Origin: CAYUVA01 sp964448115 [NCBI: uncultured bacterium] | Lineage (GTDB): Bacteria > CAYUVA01 | NCBI GenBank assembly: GCA_964448115.1 | Contig: CAYUVA010000016.1 | Location: 19,791 to 83,790 of the forward strand | Direction: 5' to 3' | DNA length: 64,000 nucleotides | In this document: positions 33,702 through 42,135 of the stretch, in pieces | Position numbering within the stretch: position 1 is the first letter of the stretch | How the letters are laid out: every line of letters starts with the position of its first letter | The notes under the pieces: generated by a model | What the model was told of the DNA's origin: nothing | The model's database searches: none | The model's input: only the letters and a program-made list of their open reading frames with translations | Program-made: the position numbers and the translations under genes

Positions 33702-34790
33702 TCATGAACTACTTCGTAATTTTTTTATCACCTCGTATGCCTCGCTTCTAACAAAGACATCCTCGTCTCGCCGAAGATCGTGTAAGATCTTGAGGATGAG
33801 ATCCCTGTCCACATCAGATATCTCATCCAGGGATCTTATTATCATTCTCAGTATATCGGTATGCAGCCAGCTTTTATCTTTTGCGATCTGTGCATAGTAT
33901 GCGAGGATCTGCTTGGGATATTTTGCTGCCAGTGCTTTTGTAGTATTGCTTGCTGCCATGGCTACATCCTTGATCTCGTCATACATCGCAGCGCGCAGCC
34001 GTCTTAAAAAGATAGGCAACTGGCTGGGAACGCAAAGGGCAATCGCTTCCAAAGCAGCCACCCTGACCTCCCAACGGTTGTCCTCTAATAGCCTACAAGT
34101 TAGCTCGGTAGTGAGATCTGGTTTGTAAGGAAAATACTTGGCTAGTGCTGGGGAGACCTTTTTTCTTATTGATGAATAGGGGCTTTTAGCCATGAACTCG
34201 CATAGATCGACCGCTGCTTCAATCTCCAAGACTTGGCAGGCTCCCAGGCTAAGTATAGCCGCTTCCTTGAGCTTTATGCTGTTATCAAATGCCCATTCCT
34301 GAAGGGTCTCCAATACATCTTGGGGGATTATATTGGAGAAGCTGCCCATCACCTCAGCAACGAAGGTCCTCGCTGCTGGGTACTTGTCAAGCGCTATCCG
34401 CCTCAGAATTTCCTTTGACCTTTGGTACTCGAAGTGTCCAATTTTAGTTAAAGAGCTGCATATCAGCTGCCTGGTCAAAAGGTCATCATTCAGCAGATTT
34501 TGTAGGATCTCGAGCGAAGCCTTCGGATTGAGCGTTCCAACCTCAGCAAGAACCTCGATCAAGTGGTTTCGACTGTCATAGGAGATCTTCTTAAGTTCCT
34601 GAAGGTATTTTGCTGAAGAGCTGCTGTATTGATGCAGCATATCCCTGATCTTCTGCATAGGTAGCTGATCATGGTTCACTAGCTTTCCCTCCTCGCGCAG
34701 TTGTTGCTTGAGAAGCTCCAGCTCAAGAGATTCTTTAATCTTTTTTGATCGCTCAGCCATATCCTTACACGGTAAATAATCCATCAACAT
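33702..34790 (-). CDS. HEAT-repeat protein
   Basis: A 362-residue all-helical protein made of repeated paired helices, for example VRVAALEAIALCVPSQLPIFLRRL and LKEAAILSLGACQVLEIEAAVDL, spaced about 35-40 residues apart. HEAT repeats form a curved scaffold for protein binding, and nothing points to a catalytic function. The N-terminus (residues 10-60) is highly charged and may be a coiled coil. Start ATG 34790 is not supported by a clear ribosome binding site; ATG 34784 or 34760 are possible. Confidence 0.8.
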   Translation of the reverse strand: MLMDYLPCKDMAERSKKIKESLELELLKQQLREEGKLVNHDQLPMQKIRDMLHQYSSSSAKYLQELKKISYDSRNHLIEVLAEVGTLNPKASLEILQNLLNDDLLTRQLICSSLTKIGHFEYQRSKEILRRIALDKYPAARTFVAEVMGSFSNIIPQDVLETLQEWAFDNSIKLKEAAILSLGACQVLEIEAAVDLCEFMAKSPYSSIRKKVSPALAKYFPYKPDLTTELTCRLLEDNRWEVRVAALEAIALCVPSQLPIFLRRLRAAMYDEIKDVAMAASNTTKALAAKYPKQILAYYAQIAKDKSWLHTDILRMIIRSLDEISDVDRDLILKILHDLRRDEDVFVRSEAYEVIKKLRSSS

Positions 34791-34921
34791 AACTGCCTAT
34801 GCACCATGTATTATAATAAAGAAAGCCTTTAATTACAAGCATAGGCAATAGCAGTGGGGGATACCTGGTGAGGTAAATGATTTCGATGATGATAATTCTA
34901 TTTACAGATGATAAAATACTT

Positions 34922-34971
34922 TTGACAATTTGCAAAAAAGTACTTGACAAAATGTAAAAAATTCCTAAATT
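34922..34971 (+). promoter_or_regulatory. Promoter with tandem -35-like direct repeat upstream of the DUF4097 gene
   Basis: TTGACA at 34944-34949 and TAAATT at 34966-34971 with a 16-base spacer make a promoter for 35003. A near copy of its upstream half lies 22 bases earlier: TTGACAATTTGCAAAAAA (34922-34939) against TTGACAAAATGTAAAAAA (34944-34961). The spacing is two helical turns, so the pair could be a regulator site as well as duplicated promoter sequence. Confidence 0.55.
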
Positions 34972-35002
34972 ACTAATGAACCCCTTGGAAAGGATGTTCA
35001 TT

Positions 35003-35923
35003 ATGAAGGAAGAACGACTTGAGATACTAAAGATGGTTGCTGACGGGATAATCACCGTCGAAGAGGCTGAAAGATTGCTTAGAGCCATTGAAGAAGGACA
35101 ACGAAGAGAGCAGGAGGGTGATTGGGAAACTAAGAAAAAACATCGTTTCTCATTCAAGAACCTCGGTGAATTCGGCAAGTTCATGGAGGGTATCGGAAAC
35201 ACCATATCAGATGTCGTGGGAGACCTGATAGGTCCCCTGGCTGATGAGGTGCTGTTGGATAAGGATAGCTTCGGACAGACTATAACCGGCGAGCTGCTCG
35301 ATCTACCCAAGGATGCTGACCTTTCGGTGGTTAGTGGCAAACCTAGCCATCACGGCAAAGGAGGAGACCTAAAAATAATGGCCTCAGAGGATGATAAATG
35401 CCATGTACTGGTCGATGCCCAGGAGTTCGTCCTCTCACAAAAAGAGCAAAAATACGTGGTTAGAGTGGATGGCGATGCAACAGTTATGGTGCCGTCTTAT
35501 CTTGGAAGCTTTAGTGTCGCTACATTCCATGGCGATGTCGAGGTGTATGACCTGGAGCTTTATATGACAGCGAAAACCATGAAGGGTGATGTGAAGATCG
35601 TAAACGCAGCAAAGGGAGGCATAATAAAGACCCTAAAGGGTGATATCGAGCTTAGTTTTAAGCCTGATTTCAAGGGAGAACTTAAGGCTTCAACTATGTT
35701 TGGTGATATTGAGCTAGTTATCCCTGAAGAATTTTACGGGGAGCTGAAGGTCAAAACATTTAAAGGAGACATCGAATTACCTGCCGGACTCGAAGTCATA
35801 CACTCAAAGGAAAATGGTCCTGTGCAAGAAAAAGTGATCAGGCTTGGTGATACAGATAGCGATAACAAAATAACCCTTAGTACCTTCAAGGGCGATATAG
35901 AGGTGAGAAGGGGAAGCAAATGA
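35003..35923 (+). CDS. DUF4097-type beta-repeat protein with SHOCT-like N-terminal motif
   Basis: A 306-residue protein. The first 30 residues (EERLEILKMVADGIITVEEAERLLRAIEEG) are the short helical SHOCT-like motif. From about residue 110 on come beta-strand repeats of the DUF4097/adhesin-like type, seen as recurring KGDIEL-like units (MKGDVKIVNA, LKGDIELSF, FKGDIELPAG, FKGDIEVRRG). Such proteins often sit beside regulators and may respond to envelope state, but the function is unknown. I choose ATG 35003, preceded by AAAGGATG, over ATG 34976, which has no ribosome binding site. It overlaps the DUF2089 gene by ATGA. Confidence 0.82.
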   Translation: MKEERLEILKMVADGIITVEEAERLLRAIEEGQRREQEGDWETKKKHRFSFKNLGEFGKFMEGIGNTISDVVGDLIGPLADEVLLDKDSFGQTITGELLDLPKDADLSVVSGKPSHHGKGGDLKIMASEDDKCHVLVDAQEFVLSQKEQKYVVRVDGDATVMVPSYLGSFSVATFHGDVEVYDLELYMTAKTMKGDVKIVNAAKGGIIKTLKGDIELSFKPDFKGELKASTMFGDIELVIPEEFYGELKVKTFKGDIELPAGLEVIHSKENGPVQEKVIRLGDTDSDNKITLSTFKGDIEVRRGSK

Positions 35924-36288
35924 AATCGAAAAGCTCGATAATGCCCAATAAATGTCCATCATGCGGCGGCAGATTGCTGATATCCTCAATGGTATGCTCG
36001 GAGTGCAATACACAGATCCAAGGTCGTTTTACCCCATGTCCTGTTTGCTCTTTACCCCCTGAGGCAAGGGAAATTTTCGACCTGTATTTGCAGTGTCGAG
36101 GAAATCTGAAGAAGATGGAGCGAATTATGGGGTTTTCCTATCCAACAGTCAGGCAGAAGGTAGAGCAGATGTTCAACGAGCTGGCTGAGATAAAACATAG
36201 AAGAGTAGATCGATTGGAAATATTAGGCATGATACGACGCGGCGAGATTACCGTGGAGGAGGCGGAGAATCTTCTAATGGAGGGTTAG
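35920..36288 (+). CDS. DUF2089 protein (zinc-ribbon and helix-turn-helix)
   Basis: A 122-residue DUF2089 protein. The N-terminal half has four CxxC pairs (CPSC, CSEC, CPVC plus an early one) forming zinc ribbons; the middle (LKKMERIMGFSYPTVRQKVEQM) looks like a helix-turn-helix, and the end repeats the SHOCT-like motif RLEILGMIRRGEITVEEAENLL found at the start of the preceding gene. It may be a DNA-binding regulator of the pair. GGGGAAG lies just before its ATG, which overlaps the previous stop. Confidence 0.85.
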   Translation: MKSKSSIMPNKCPSCGGRLLISSMVCSECNTQIQGRFTPCPVCSLPPEAREIFDLYLQCRGNLKKMERIMGFSYPTVRQKVEQMFNELAEIKHRRVDRLEILGMIRRGEITVEEAENLLMEG

Positions 36289-36333
36289 TATCCTATGCAG
36301 CTTCTTACTGCTCGCCTAGCTCAATAAAGGTAT

Positions 36334-36960
36334 TCATAAAAAATTATCTATTTTTTTTGCATGTACCTGGTAAAACTCCTCGGAGTCAACAATACTCATG
36401 GTCTCAAATCCGGCTTGATCGAGTAGGGATATCATCTCAGGATCTGGTGGTATCAGGTCATCTCGTATGATCGATGAGCAAGATGAATGAAATTCATTTA
36501 CCCAACTTCGACTGGCGAGGTGAGTTATCCAAAGATTGCCTTTATGCTTCAAAACCCTTGCAATCTCTTTTAGGCAATCCAATGGTCGTTTAAGGTGCGG
36601 AAACGTATGAAAGCAAATGGCGTGGTCGAAACTGCGGTTTTCTACCTCAATCTTCAAGGCAGAGCCTTGTATGAAGGTAACATTTGTCGGCAAACGCCTC
36701 GCCTCTGCTTGCTTGATCATTTCACCTGATATGTCAAATGCATAGACCTTTCCTTTAGCTCCTACCAATGTTGCTAGTACCTCTGTAAGGCGTCCCGAAC
36801 CACAACCTGGCTCGATAATGCGATCTCCAGGGGAAATTTTCCATTCCCTGTATGCTGCCTCAAGGCGCATGCGCTCCTGTTCGGTGAATAAGCTCATGAG
36901 CCTTTCTCGAGCACATTTATCGAAAAAATCAGCCAGATCAGATTCTGAGAATTGGCTCAT
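36334..36960 (-). CDS. Class I SAM-dependent methyltransferase
   Basis: A 208-residue methyltransferase. Motif I is DRIIEPGCGSGRLTEVLA (about residues 42-59), followed by VYAFDISGEMIKQAEAR and the FDHAICFHTFPHLKRPLDCLKEIARVLKHKGNLWITH block typical of UbiE-like small-molecule methyltransferases. It is the last gene on the minus strand after korB, 30 bases downstream. No ribosome binding site is clear. The substrate is unknown. Confidence 0.9.
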   Translation of the reverse strand: MSQFSESDLADFFDKCARERLMSLFTEQERMRLEAAYREWKISPGDRIIEPGCGSGRLTEVLATLVGAKGKVYAFDISGEMIKQAEARRLPTNVTFIQGSALKIEVENRSFDHAICFHTFPHLKRPLDCLKEIARVLKHKGNLWITHLASRSWVNEFHSSCSSIIRDDLIPPDPEMISLLDQAGFETMSIVDSEEFYQVHAKKIDNFL

Positions 36961-36990
36961 AGTAAAACCATGTTCAAGACCAAGTGACGG

Positions 36991-37833
36991 CTATTTCTTC
37001 TTGGCTGCCACCTGCTCTTTGACCCTCTGGCAGAAGTTTCTGTAATTCTCGGTAAACTCGATCCTCGATTCATCCTTGAAGATGCCGGTAACTATCTTGC
37101 TTTCCAGCTCTTCGGGGCTTAACTTCTTGGCTCTTGCCTGTGATATGCAGGTATCCTTCAGCCACTCATACATATCAATGATCTTCGGGAACTTGTTCTT
37201 TCTACCATACGAGGTCGGACACGGCACCATCACCTCTATCACGGAGAATCCTTTATTCTGGATGCCCTTTTTAATAAGTGGGTCAAGTGATACTGCATGG
37301 TAAACATCTCCTCTGGCAACGAATGTTGCTCCGGCGCCGATTGCAAGCTGCACGATATCGAATGGCTGATCAGGATTGCCATAAGGAGCCGTGGTAGCTT
37401 TTCTGTCGCGAGGCGTGGTCGGCGAGACCTGTCCCCCGGTCATGCCGTATATGTAGTTGTTAAAGATGATGCAGGTCATGTCTATATTTCGTCGGCAAGC
37501 GTGGATGAAGTGGTTTCCACCAATAGCCACCGCATCTCCATCTCCCATTACTGCCAGTACTGTCATTTCAGGCTTGGCTAGCTTCACGCCTATGCCAAAT
37601 GCAATGGACCTGCCATGGGTTGTGTGAAGGGTATTAAAGTCAACATAGCCGGGCAACCGCGACGAGCAGCCGATACCAGAGACGATGGTTACATTATCCT
37701 TCTTTAGCTCTAGTTCCTTGATAGCTCTTATTATCGATTTAAGGATAATGCCATCGCCACAGCCGGGACACCAAATATGCGGAAACTTGCTCATTCGTAG
37801 GTAGTCTTCATACTCAACACTCATTAGTGCCAT
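36991..37833 (-). CDS. korB: 2-oxoacid:ferredoxin oxidoreductase, beta subunit (thiamine diphosphate)
   Basis: A 280-residue beta subunit. It has the cluster/cofactor start WCPGCGDG, then the thiamine diphosphate motif MGDGDAVAIGGNHFIHACRRNIDMTCIIFNNYIYGMTGGQ and PTTPRDRKATT. Enzymes of this kind oxidatively decarboxylate 2-oxoglutarate or a related 2-oxoacid to acyl-CoA, reducing ferredoxin. Its start overlaps the end of korA by one base (TAATG). The Kor name is by similarity of the alpha/beta/ferredoxin set; a pyruvate or branched-chain substrate cannot be excluded. Confidence 0.92.
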   Translation of the reverse strand: MALMSVEYEDYLRMSKFPHIWCPGCGDGIILKSIIRAIKELELKKDNVTIVSGIGCSSRLPGYVDFNTLHTTHGRSIAFGIGVKLAKPEMTVLAVMGDGDAVAIGGNHFIHACRRNIDMTCIIFNNYIYGMTGGQVSPTTPRDRKATTAPYGNPDQPFDIVQLAIGAGATFVARGDVYHAVSLDPLIKKGIQNKGFSVIEVMVPCPTSYGRKNKFPKIIDMYEWLKDTCISQARAKKLSPEELESKIVTGIFKDESRIEFTENYRNFCQRVKEQVAAKKK

Positions 37834-38975
37834 TATCCAACGACCTCCATGATTGCGTTTCTTATCTGATTAGGCCTTATCGGTTCTCCATCCATGCGAT
37901 TAAAGGGGAATATCTCGCAGTCGCAGCCTGCAACACGCTCAACCTCATAGTAGATCTGCTTGAGGTTCATCTCCGGAACCAGGATGTAATCTACCGTTTT
38001 GGCGAATTCTCTTAGACTATCGTCAGGGAAGGGCCAGAGGGTGATCGGTCTAAACCTGCTGATCGGGATGCCCTCGCTTTTTAGCTCATTAGCCACCCTT
38101 TTTACAGTTCGGGCAGTGGAACCATAGGAGAAGATCCCTAATTTAGCTCCCTCTTCGAGATGTATCTCATTTTTCTCGATCATCTTCTTCTGATTTTCGA
38201 CTTTGAACATAAGCCTTTTCATGAGTCTTCCGATCTCATAAGCATCATTGGTGGCAAAGCCGGTCTCATCATGGAATAAGCCGGTAACATGGAATCTGTA
38301 GCCAGAACCGAAGTCAGCCAGCGGAGGGATTCCATCTTCCGTGAAGGCGTAAGCAAGGTATTGTTCAGGGGGGCAGGTTGGTCGTTTGCGGTCCATGATC
38401 TGAACTTCATCCTGGTTCGGGATCACGATAGGTTCGCGCATGTGTCCGATTATCTCATCCAAGAGTATGATGGTAACTGTGCGGAAGTACTCTGCGAGGT
38501 TTACTGCCCTGATCGTCTCCCAAAGCGATTCTTGTACCGAGCCGGGCACGACCACAATAGCAGGATGATCGCCGTGAGGTCCCCATTTAGCCTGCATAAC
38601 ATCAGCCTGCGAAGGGAGCGTCGGCAAGCCGGTGCTCGGTCCGCCTCTCATCACATTAACCACAGTGCATGGCGCCTCGACCATGCAGGCGTAACCGATA
38701 TTCTCTTGCTTCAGCGAGAATCCAGGACCGCTGGTTGCAGTCATCGCTTTTTTCCCAGCTAACGAAGCGCCGATGATAGCCCCCATCGCTGCTATCTCAT
38801 CCTCCATCTGTATAAAAACACCATCCATCAAGGGTAAACTTCTGGCAAATGCCTCGGCGATCTCCGAGCTTGGTGTGATAGGGTATCCAGCAAAGAACCT
38901 TACCCCAGCAAGGAGTGCACCCTCAGCACAGGCTTCGTTTCCTTGCAGCAACCTCATATTCTTACTCTTGGTCAA
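37833..38975 (-). CDS. korA: 2-oxoacid:ferredoxin oxidoreductase, alpha subunit
   Basis: A 380-residue alpha subunit starting LQGNEACAEGALLAGVRFFAGYPITPSSEIAE, with SGPGFSLKQENIGYACMVEAPCTVVNVMRGGPSTGLPT characteristic of KorA. The length fits the four-subunit type without a fused gamma domain, yet no gamma gene is in the cluster. It starts at TTG 38975, seven bases after GGGAGGG; the in-frame ATG six codons later is too far from it. It works with korB and the ferredoxin gene just upstream. Confidence 0.93.
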   Translation of the reverse strand: MTKSKNMRLLQGNEACAEGALLAGVRFFAGYPITPSSEIAEAFARSLPLMDGVFIQMEDEIAAMGAIIGASLAGKKAMTATSGPGFSLKQENIGYACMVEAPCTVVNVMRGGPSTGLPTLPSQADVMQAKWGPHGDHPAIVVVPGSVQESLWETIRAVNLAEYFRTVTIILLDEIIGHMREPIVIPNQDEVQIMDRKRPTCPPEQYLAYAFTEDGIPPLADFGSGYRFHVTGLFHDETGFATNDAYEIGRLMKRLMFKVENQKKMIEKNEIHLEEGAKLGIFSYGSTARTVKRVANELKSEGIPISRFRPITLWPFPDDSLREFAKTVDYILVPEMNLKQIYYEVERVAGCDCEIFPFNRMDGEPIRPNQIRNAIMEVVG

Positions 38976-39008
38976 TTTATCCCTCCCGGTGGGTATATCG
39001 AACTCAGA

Positions 39009-39230
39009 TTATTTCACCTTGATCGCGAAATCGGGACAGCGAATTTCGCAAAGCATACACTTGTTACAGGCTTCCAGGTTTACAACCACTACCTTCGACC
39101 GTTCCATCTTAAGAACATCCTTTGGACAGTATATCACGCAGATCTCGCATCCCTTGCAAAACTCGTTGATGATGGTGATCTGAGCTTTCTCTTGACGCTT
39201 TTTCTTCTTAGACTCAACAACTTCAGCCAT
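39009..39230 (-). CDS. korD: 2x[4Fe-4S] ferredoxin subunit of the 2-oxoacid oxidoreductase
   Basis: A 73-residue ferredoxin with two clusters, CKGCEICVIYCPKDVL and CNKCMLCEIRCPDFAI, preceded by a lysine-rich stretch. It is the delta subunit that carries electrons out of KorAB. I choose ATG 39230 because AAGGTGG lies five bases before it. An in-frame ATG at 39254 has weaker support, and one at 39335 would add a hydrophobic N-terminus unlike the family. Confidence 0.88.
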   Translation of the reverse strand: MAEVVESKKKKRQEKAQITIINEFCKGCEICVIYCPKDVLKMERSKVVVVNLEACNKCMLCEIRCPDFAIKVK

Positions 39231-39367
39231 GTTGTCCACCTTGATCTTTGGCATTAGGTATGCCCTAGGTTTCCTTTGCAAAGGTCTTGTAGATCTAATG
39301 AAAATATAAGTCAAGAAGTTAAATGCATATAACATTAAATAAATACCAGGTATGGATACACTTTTGT

Positions 39368-40273
39368 CTAGTTGAGGTAATCCTTCAGGTGTCGCTGCAT
39401 CGCTATTTTACGCAGCTTTGCCTTTGCTTTAAGCTCGATCTGTCGGATTCGCTCCCTGGTCAGATTGAATTCTTTTCCGATATCCTCAAGGGTCATTGGT
39501 TCATATCCCTCTAGTCCGAAGTGCATCTTGATGATCTCTCGCTCCCGCTCATCAAGCTCATCAAGAAGCCTTTCTATGTCCCTTTTAAGGGTACCCATAA
39601 GCAATTGTGCCTCAGCCATGGTCGCAGATTCATTCTGTATAAGATCCATGTACTTGGTCTGATCTTCATCCTCGCTAATCGGTTCCAGTGGCAGCCATGG
39701 TCTGGTAGATCGGCGCAGAATCTCTACATCAGCCTGTGAGATATCCAGCGCCTCGGCAAGTTCCGCATCTGTAGGTTCGCGCCCCAGTGATTGGCTCAAC
39801 TGCTGATATTTCTCGGTTAGCTTATAAAGCATGCCAGCTTGTTTAATAGGTAAACGCATCATGTTACCTTGATCGGCTATGGCTTGCAGGATCGCCTGGC
39901 GTATCCACCAGATTGCGTAAGAGATGAACTTGACTCCCTTATCAGGCTTATAGCGCTTGGCAGCCTCTATCAGACCTATATTACCCTCGCTTATAAGATC
40001 TGATAAGGTAAGTCCCAGGTTGCGGTATTTCTTGGCAACCGAAACGACAAACCGTAGATTTGCTTCAACGAGGCGCTTCAGAGCCCCCTCATCACCTCTT
40101 TGCACCTTCTCGGCTAGCTTGGTCTCCTCTTGGCGAGACAATAAGGGAACCTTGCCGATCTCCTTTAGATATCGTGTAAGGGCGGGATCGAGTTCCGAGG
40201 TATCCTCGTTGAGGTCATCCTTGGGAACTTCTTCATCCGGGGAGGATTCATAATTAACATCATCGTCTTTCAT
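39368..40273 (-). CDS. RNA polymerase sigma-70 family factor (RpoD/SigA-like, short)
   Basis: A 301-residue sigma factor with regions 1.2 (DPALTRYLKEIGKVPLLSRQEE), 2 (ANLRFVVSVAKKYRNLGLTLSDLISEGNIGLIEAAKRY, FISYAIWWIRQAI), 3 and 4 (LTLEDIGKEFNLTRERIRQIELKAKAKLR-type helix-turn-helix). It lacks the long region 1.1 of many primary factors, so it is either a short primary factor or a group 2 factor such as RpoS. Of two adjacent ATG codons (40276, 40273) the second has better spacing from AAGGGAG. It overlaps the MerR gene by 14 bases; the two are co-transcribed. Confidence 0.93.
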   Translation of the reverse strand: MKDDDVNYESSPDEEVPKDDLNEDTSELDPALTRYLKEIGKVPLLSRQEETKLAEKVQRGDEGALKRLVEANLRFVVSVAKKYRNLGLTLSDLISEGNIGLIEAAKRYKPDKGVKFISYAIWWIRQAILQAIADQGNMMRLPIKQAGMLYKLTEKYQQLSQSLGREPTDAELAEALDISQADVEILRRSTRPWLPLEPISEDEDQTKYMDLIQNESATMAEAQLLMGTLKRDIERLLDELDEREREIIKMHFGLEGYEPMTLEDIGKEFNLTRERIRQIELKAKAKLRKIAMQRHLKDYLN

Positions 40274-40691
40274 CATTCTCCCTTAGTATCCTATCAAGCT
40301 CCCAATCAAAGTCGAAGTTCATCTGTTGGCTCAATTGTTGATCCAAAACTGACTTGCGCAAGATATCCAGCCCGGATTCATCCCTGTTCGAAGCTAGATG
40401 ATCAATCAGCTTGCGTATTATCTCAGCAGAACTTTCCTGTAGCCTGGTGAGCTTTGATGTAAGGTTGAGGATTATCTGCACACCAGCGATATTGACTCGC
40501 AACTCCCTGGTCAGCCGTAGTATTGTCTCTAACCTTTTGAGATCCTCTCTTGTATAAGCCCTTGTCTTACCCTTAGTCCTGCTTGGGGTTATGAGTCCTT
40601 CTCGCTCATACAGTCTCAGGGTCTGGGGATGGATATCGAGCATTTCAGCAACTATGCTTATCGTGAAGTATGGTTTGTTTTTTTCTGGCAT
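40260..40691 (-). CDS. MerR-family regulator, HspR-like
   Basis: A 143-residue regulator. The N-terminal winged helix (YFTISIVAEMLDIHPQTLRLYEREGLITPSRTKGKTRAYTREDLKRLETILRLTRE) closely resembles HspR, the heat-shock repressor, including HPQTLRLYEREGL. The rest is a coiled coil and an acidic-basic tail without the cysteines of metal-sensing MerR proteins. It precedes the sigma factor gene, so it may set the level of that factor. No dnaK or clpB is nearby. The start codon is only about five bases from the predicted transcript start. Confidence 0.9.
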   Translation of the reverse strand: MPEKNKPYFTISIVAEMLDIHPQTLRLYEREGLITPSRTKGKTRAYTREDLKRLETILRLTRELRVNIAGVQIILNLTSKLTRLQESSAEIIRKLIDHLASNRDESGLDILRKSVLDQQLSQQMNFDFDWELDRILRENDERR

Positions 40692-40702
40692 TATCTTGGT
40701 AT

Positions 40703-40731
40703 ATTATAGTAGAATATTCTTATGTGTTCAA
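40703..40731 (-). promoter_or_regulatory. Promoter of the merR-sigma operon with a palindrome in the spacer
   Basis: On the minus strand TTGAAC (40731-40726) and TATAAT (40708-40703) are 17 bases apart. The spacer contains the perfect palindrome AGAATATTCT (40711-40720), a likely operator. The predicted start of transcription, about 40696, is only some five bases before the ATG at 40691, so the message would be leaderless or nearly so. Confidence 0.65.
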
Positions 40732-40824
40732 ACCTACTGTTTATTTTAAGAAAGAGTCGAAACTTGAAATGATAGTTGTATCTGCTAGCATTATGCCTAG
40801 ATTATCCTTAAAGGAGAACATGCC

Positions 40825-42135
40825 TTGTCTTCTGAAACGGTAGAGATAACCCTACATACCTATAGACGCCAGGTTGAGCGCAGGCTACTCTACAAGGTTT
40901 TTCTTATAGTCGGACTGATGTTTGTAGCTGTGATGGCGGCAAAATCGCATCGCGGACAACCAGTTTTTTCTATTGATATCGCGCTATTAGCACTGTTTTT
41001 TATAGCCTTTGCCATCGGTCATCTGTTCATGCAGGCAATCGGCTTTCGAGGAGATCAACTACTTTTTCCACTGGCAGCCTTATTATCCGGGATCGGCTTT
41101 GTATTCCAATATCGCTTGGGGATTCTTTGTGGCGAATCTATTACCGAGTTGGGTAGTATTTTTTCTTATGCTTTACCTATGGGGATCTTCTTATTTTTTA
41201 TAGCCCTATTCTCTCGCGGGAGGGTGATTTGGCTTAATAAGGTCTATGTTTGGGGATTTATGGTAGCGATAGCAGGCACAATATTTATGATCTTTTGGGG
41301 TGATGTGTTTCGAGGAGCTACCTATGGTCCCGGCTTGACTACCCCCCTTGAATTGCTAAAGGTATTCTTTGCTCTTTTCCTGGTAGGTTTCATTCTTAAG
41401 CATAAGGATGGATTTACCAGGACAATCGCCGGGGTACCGATGCTAAAGGGAAGCCTTCTGGTGCGGTTTCTTTTCGTATGGCTGGCTCCCCAGCTATTAT
41501 TCCTTCTGACCAGGGATCTTGGGATGCTCATTCAATACAACCTTCTGTTGGTTCTATTGTTGTTAGCGGTTACCGGACGCAGCGGATATCTGCTCGTAGG
41601 GGGTATAATCGTGGCACTACTTGGATACATGTTTTATTCTCATGTCCCTTATGCCGCTGATAGGATGGCGATAGCGGGGAACAGGTTCAAGGTCTGGATG
41701 GATCCCTGGGACTTCTCCGATGGAGCTGGCTACCAGATAGTACAATCTTTGTTTGCGTTAAATGCAGGGGGATTCTGGGGCACAGGTATTGGCTTGGGAT
41801 ATCCTAATCAAGTCCCTATCGTGCAGACAGATTTTATATATGCTTCAGTGGCTGAGGAGCTTGGATTCTTCGGTGGATTTGCTCTGCTTATCATGTTTTT
41901 ATTGTTTATCTCCCTTAGTGCCAGGATAGCCCGTGAGGCAAGAGAACCATTTGTCCGCTACCTTGTGCTAGGATTTACCTATACAATTGCAATCTGTGTC
42001 CTCTTGAACCTTGCTGGGGTGGTAAAGCTGATCCCTATCACCGGCGTGCCGCTTCCATTTATTAGCAAAGGGGGAAGTTCATTGGTCGCCACCTTTGCGA
42101 TGCTCGGTATCATCGTTGCGTCATCAGACCGTTAA
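40825..42135 (+). CDS. FtsW/RodA/SpoVE-family SEDS protein
   Basis: A 436-residue membrane protein with about ten transmembrane segments. The C-terminal signature PITGVPLPFISKGGSSLVATFAMLGII is that of the SEDS family, and FVYGPGLTTPLELLKVFFALFLVGF-like and MDPWDFSDGAGYQIVQSLFAL segments agree. SEDS proteins polymerise peptidoglycan for division (FtsW) or elongation (RodA); the sequence does not separate them. The start is TTG 40825 with AAGGAG eight bases before; the ATG at 40820 is out of frame. No cell-division genes are adjacent. Confidence 0.88.
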   Translation: MSSETVEITLHTYRRQVERRLLYKVFLIVGLMFVAVMAAKSHRGQPVFSIDIALLALFFIAFAIGHLFMQAIGFRGDQLLFPLAALLSGIGFVFQYRLGILCGESITELGSIFSYALPMGIFLFFIALFSRGRVIWLNKVYVWGFMVAIAGTIFMIFWGDVFRGATYGPGLTTPLELLKVFFALFLVGFILKHKDGFTRTIAGVPMLKGSLLVRFLFVWLAPQLLFLLTRDLGMLIQYNLLLVLLLLAVTGRSGYLLVGGIIVALLGYMFYSHVPYAADRMAIAGNRFKVWMDPWDFSDGAGYQIVQSLFALNAGGFWGTGIGLGYPNQVPIVQTDFIYASVAEELGFFGGFALLIMFLLFISLSARIAREAREPFVRYLVLGFTYTIAICVLLNLAGVVKLIPITGVPLPFISKGGSSLVATFAMLGIIVASSDR

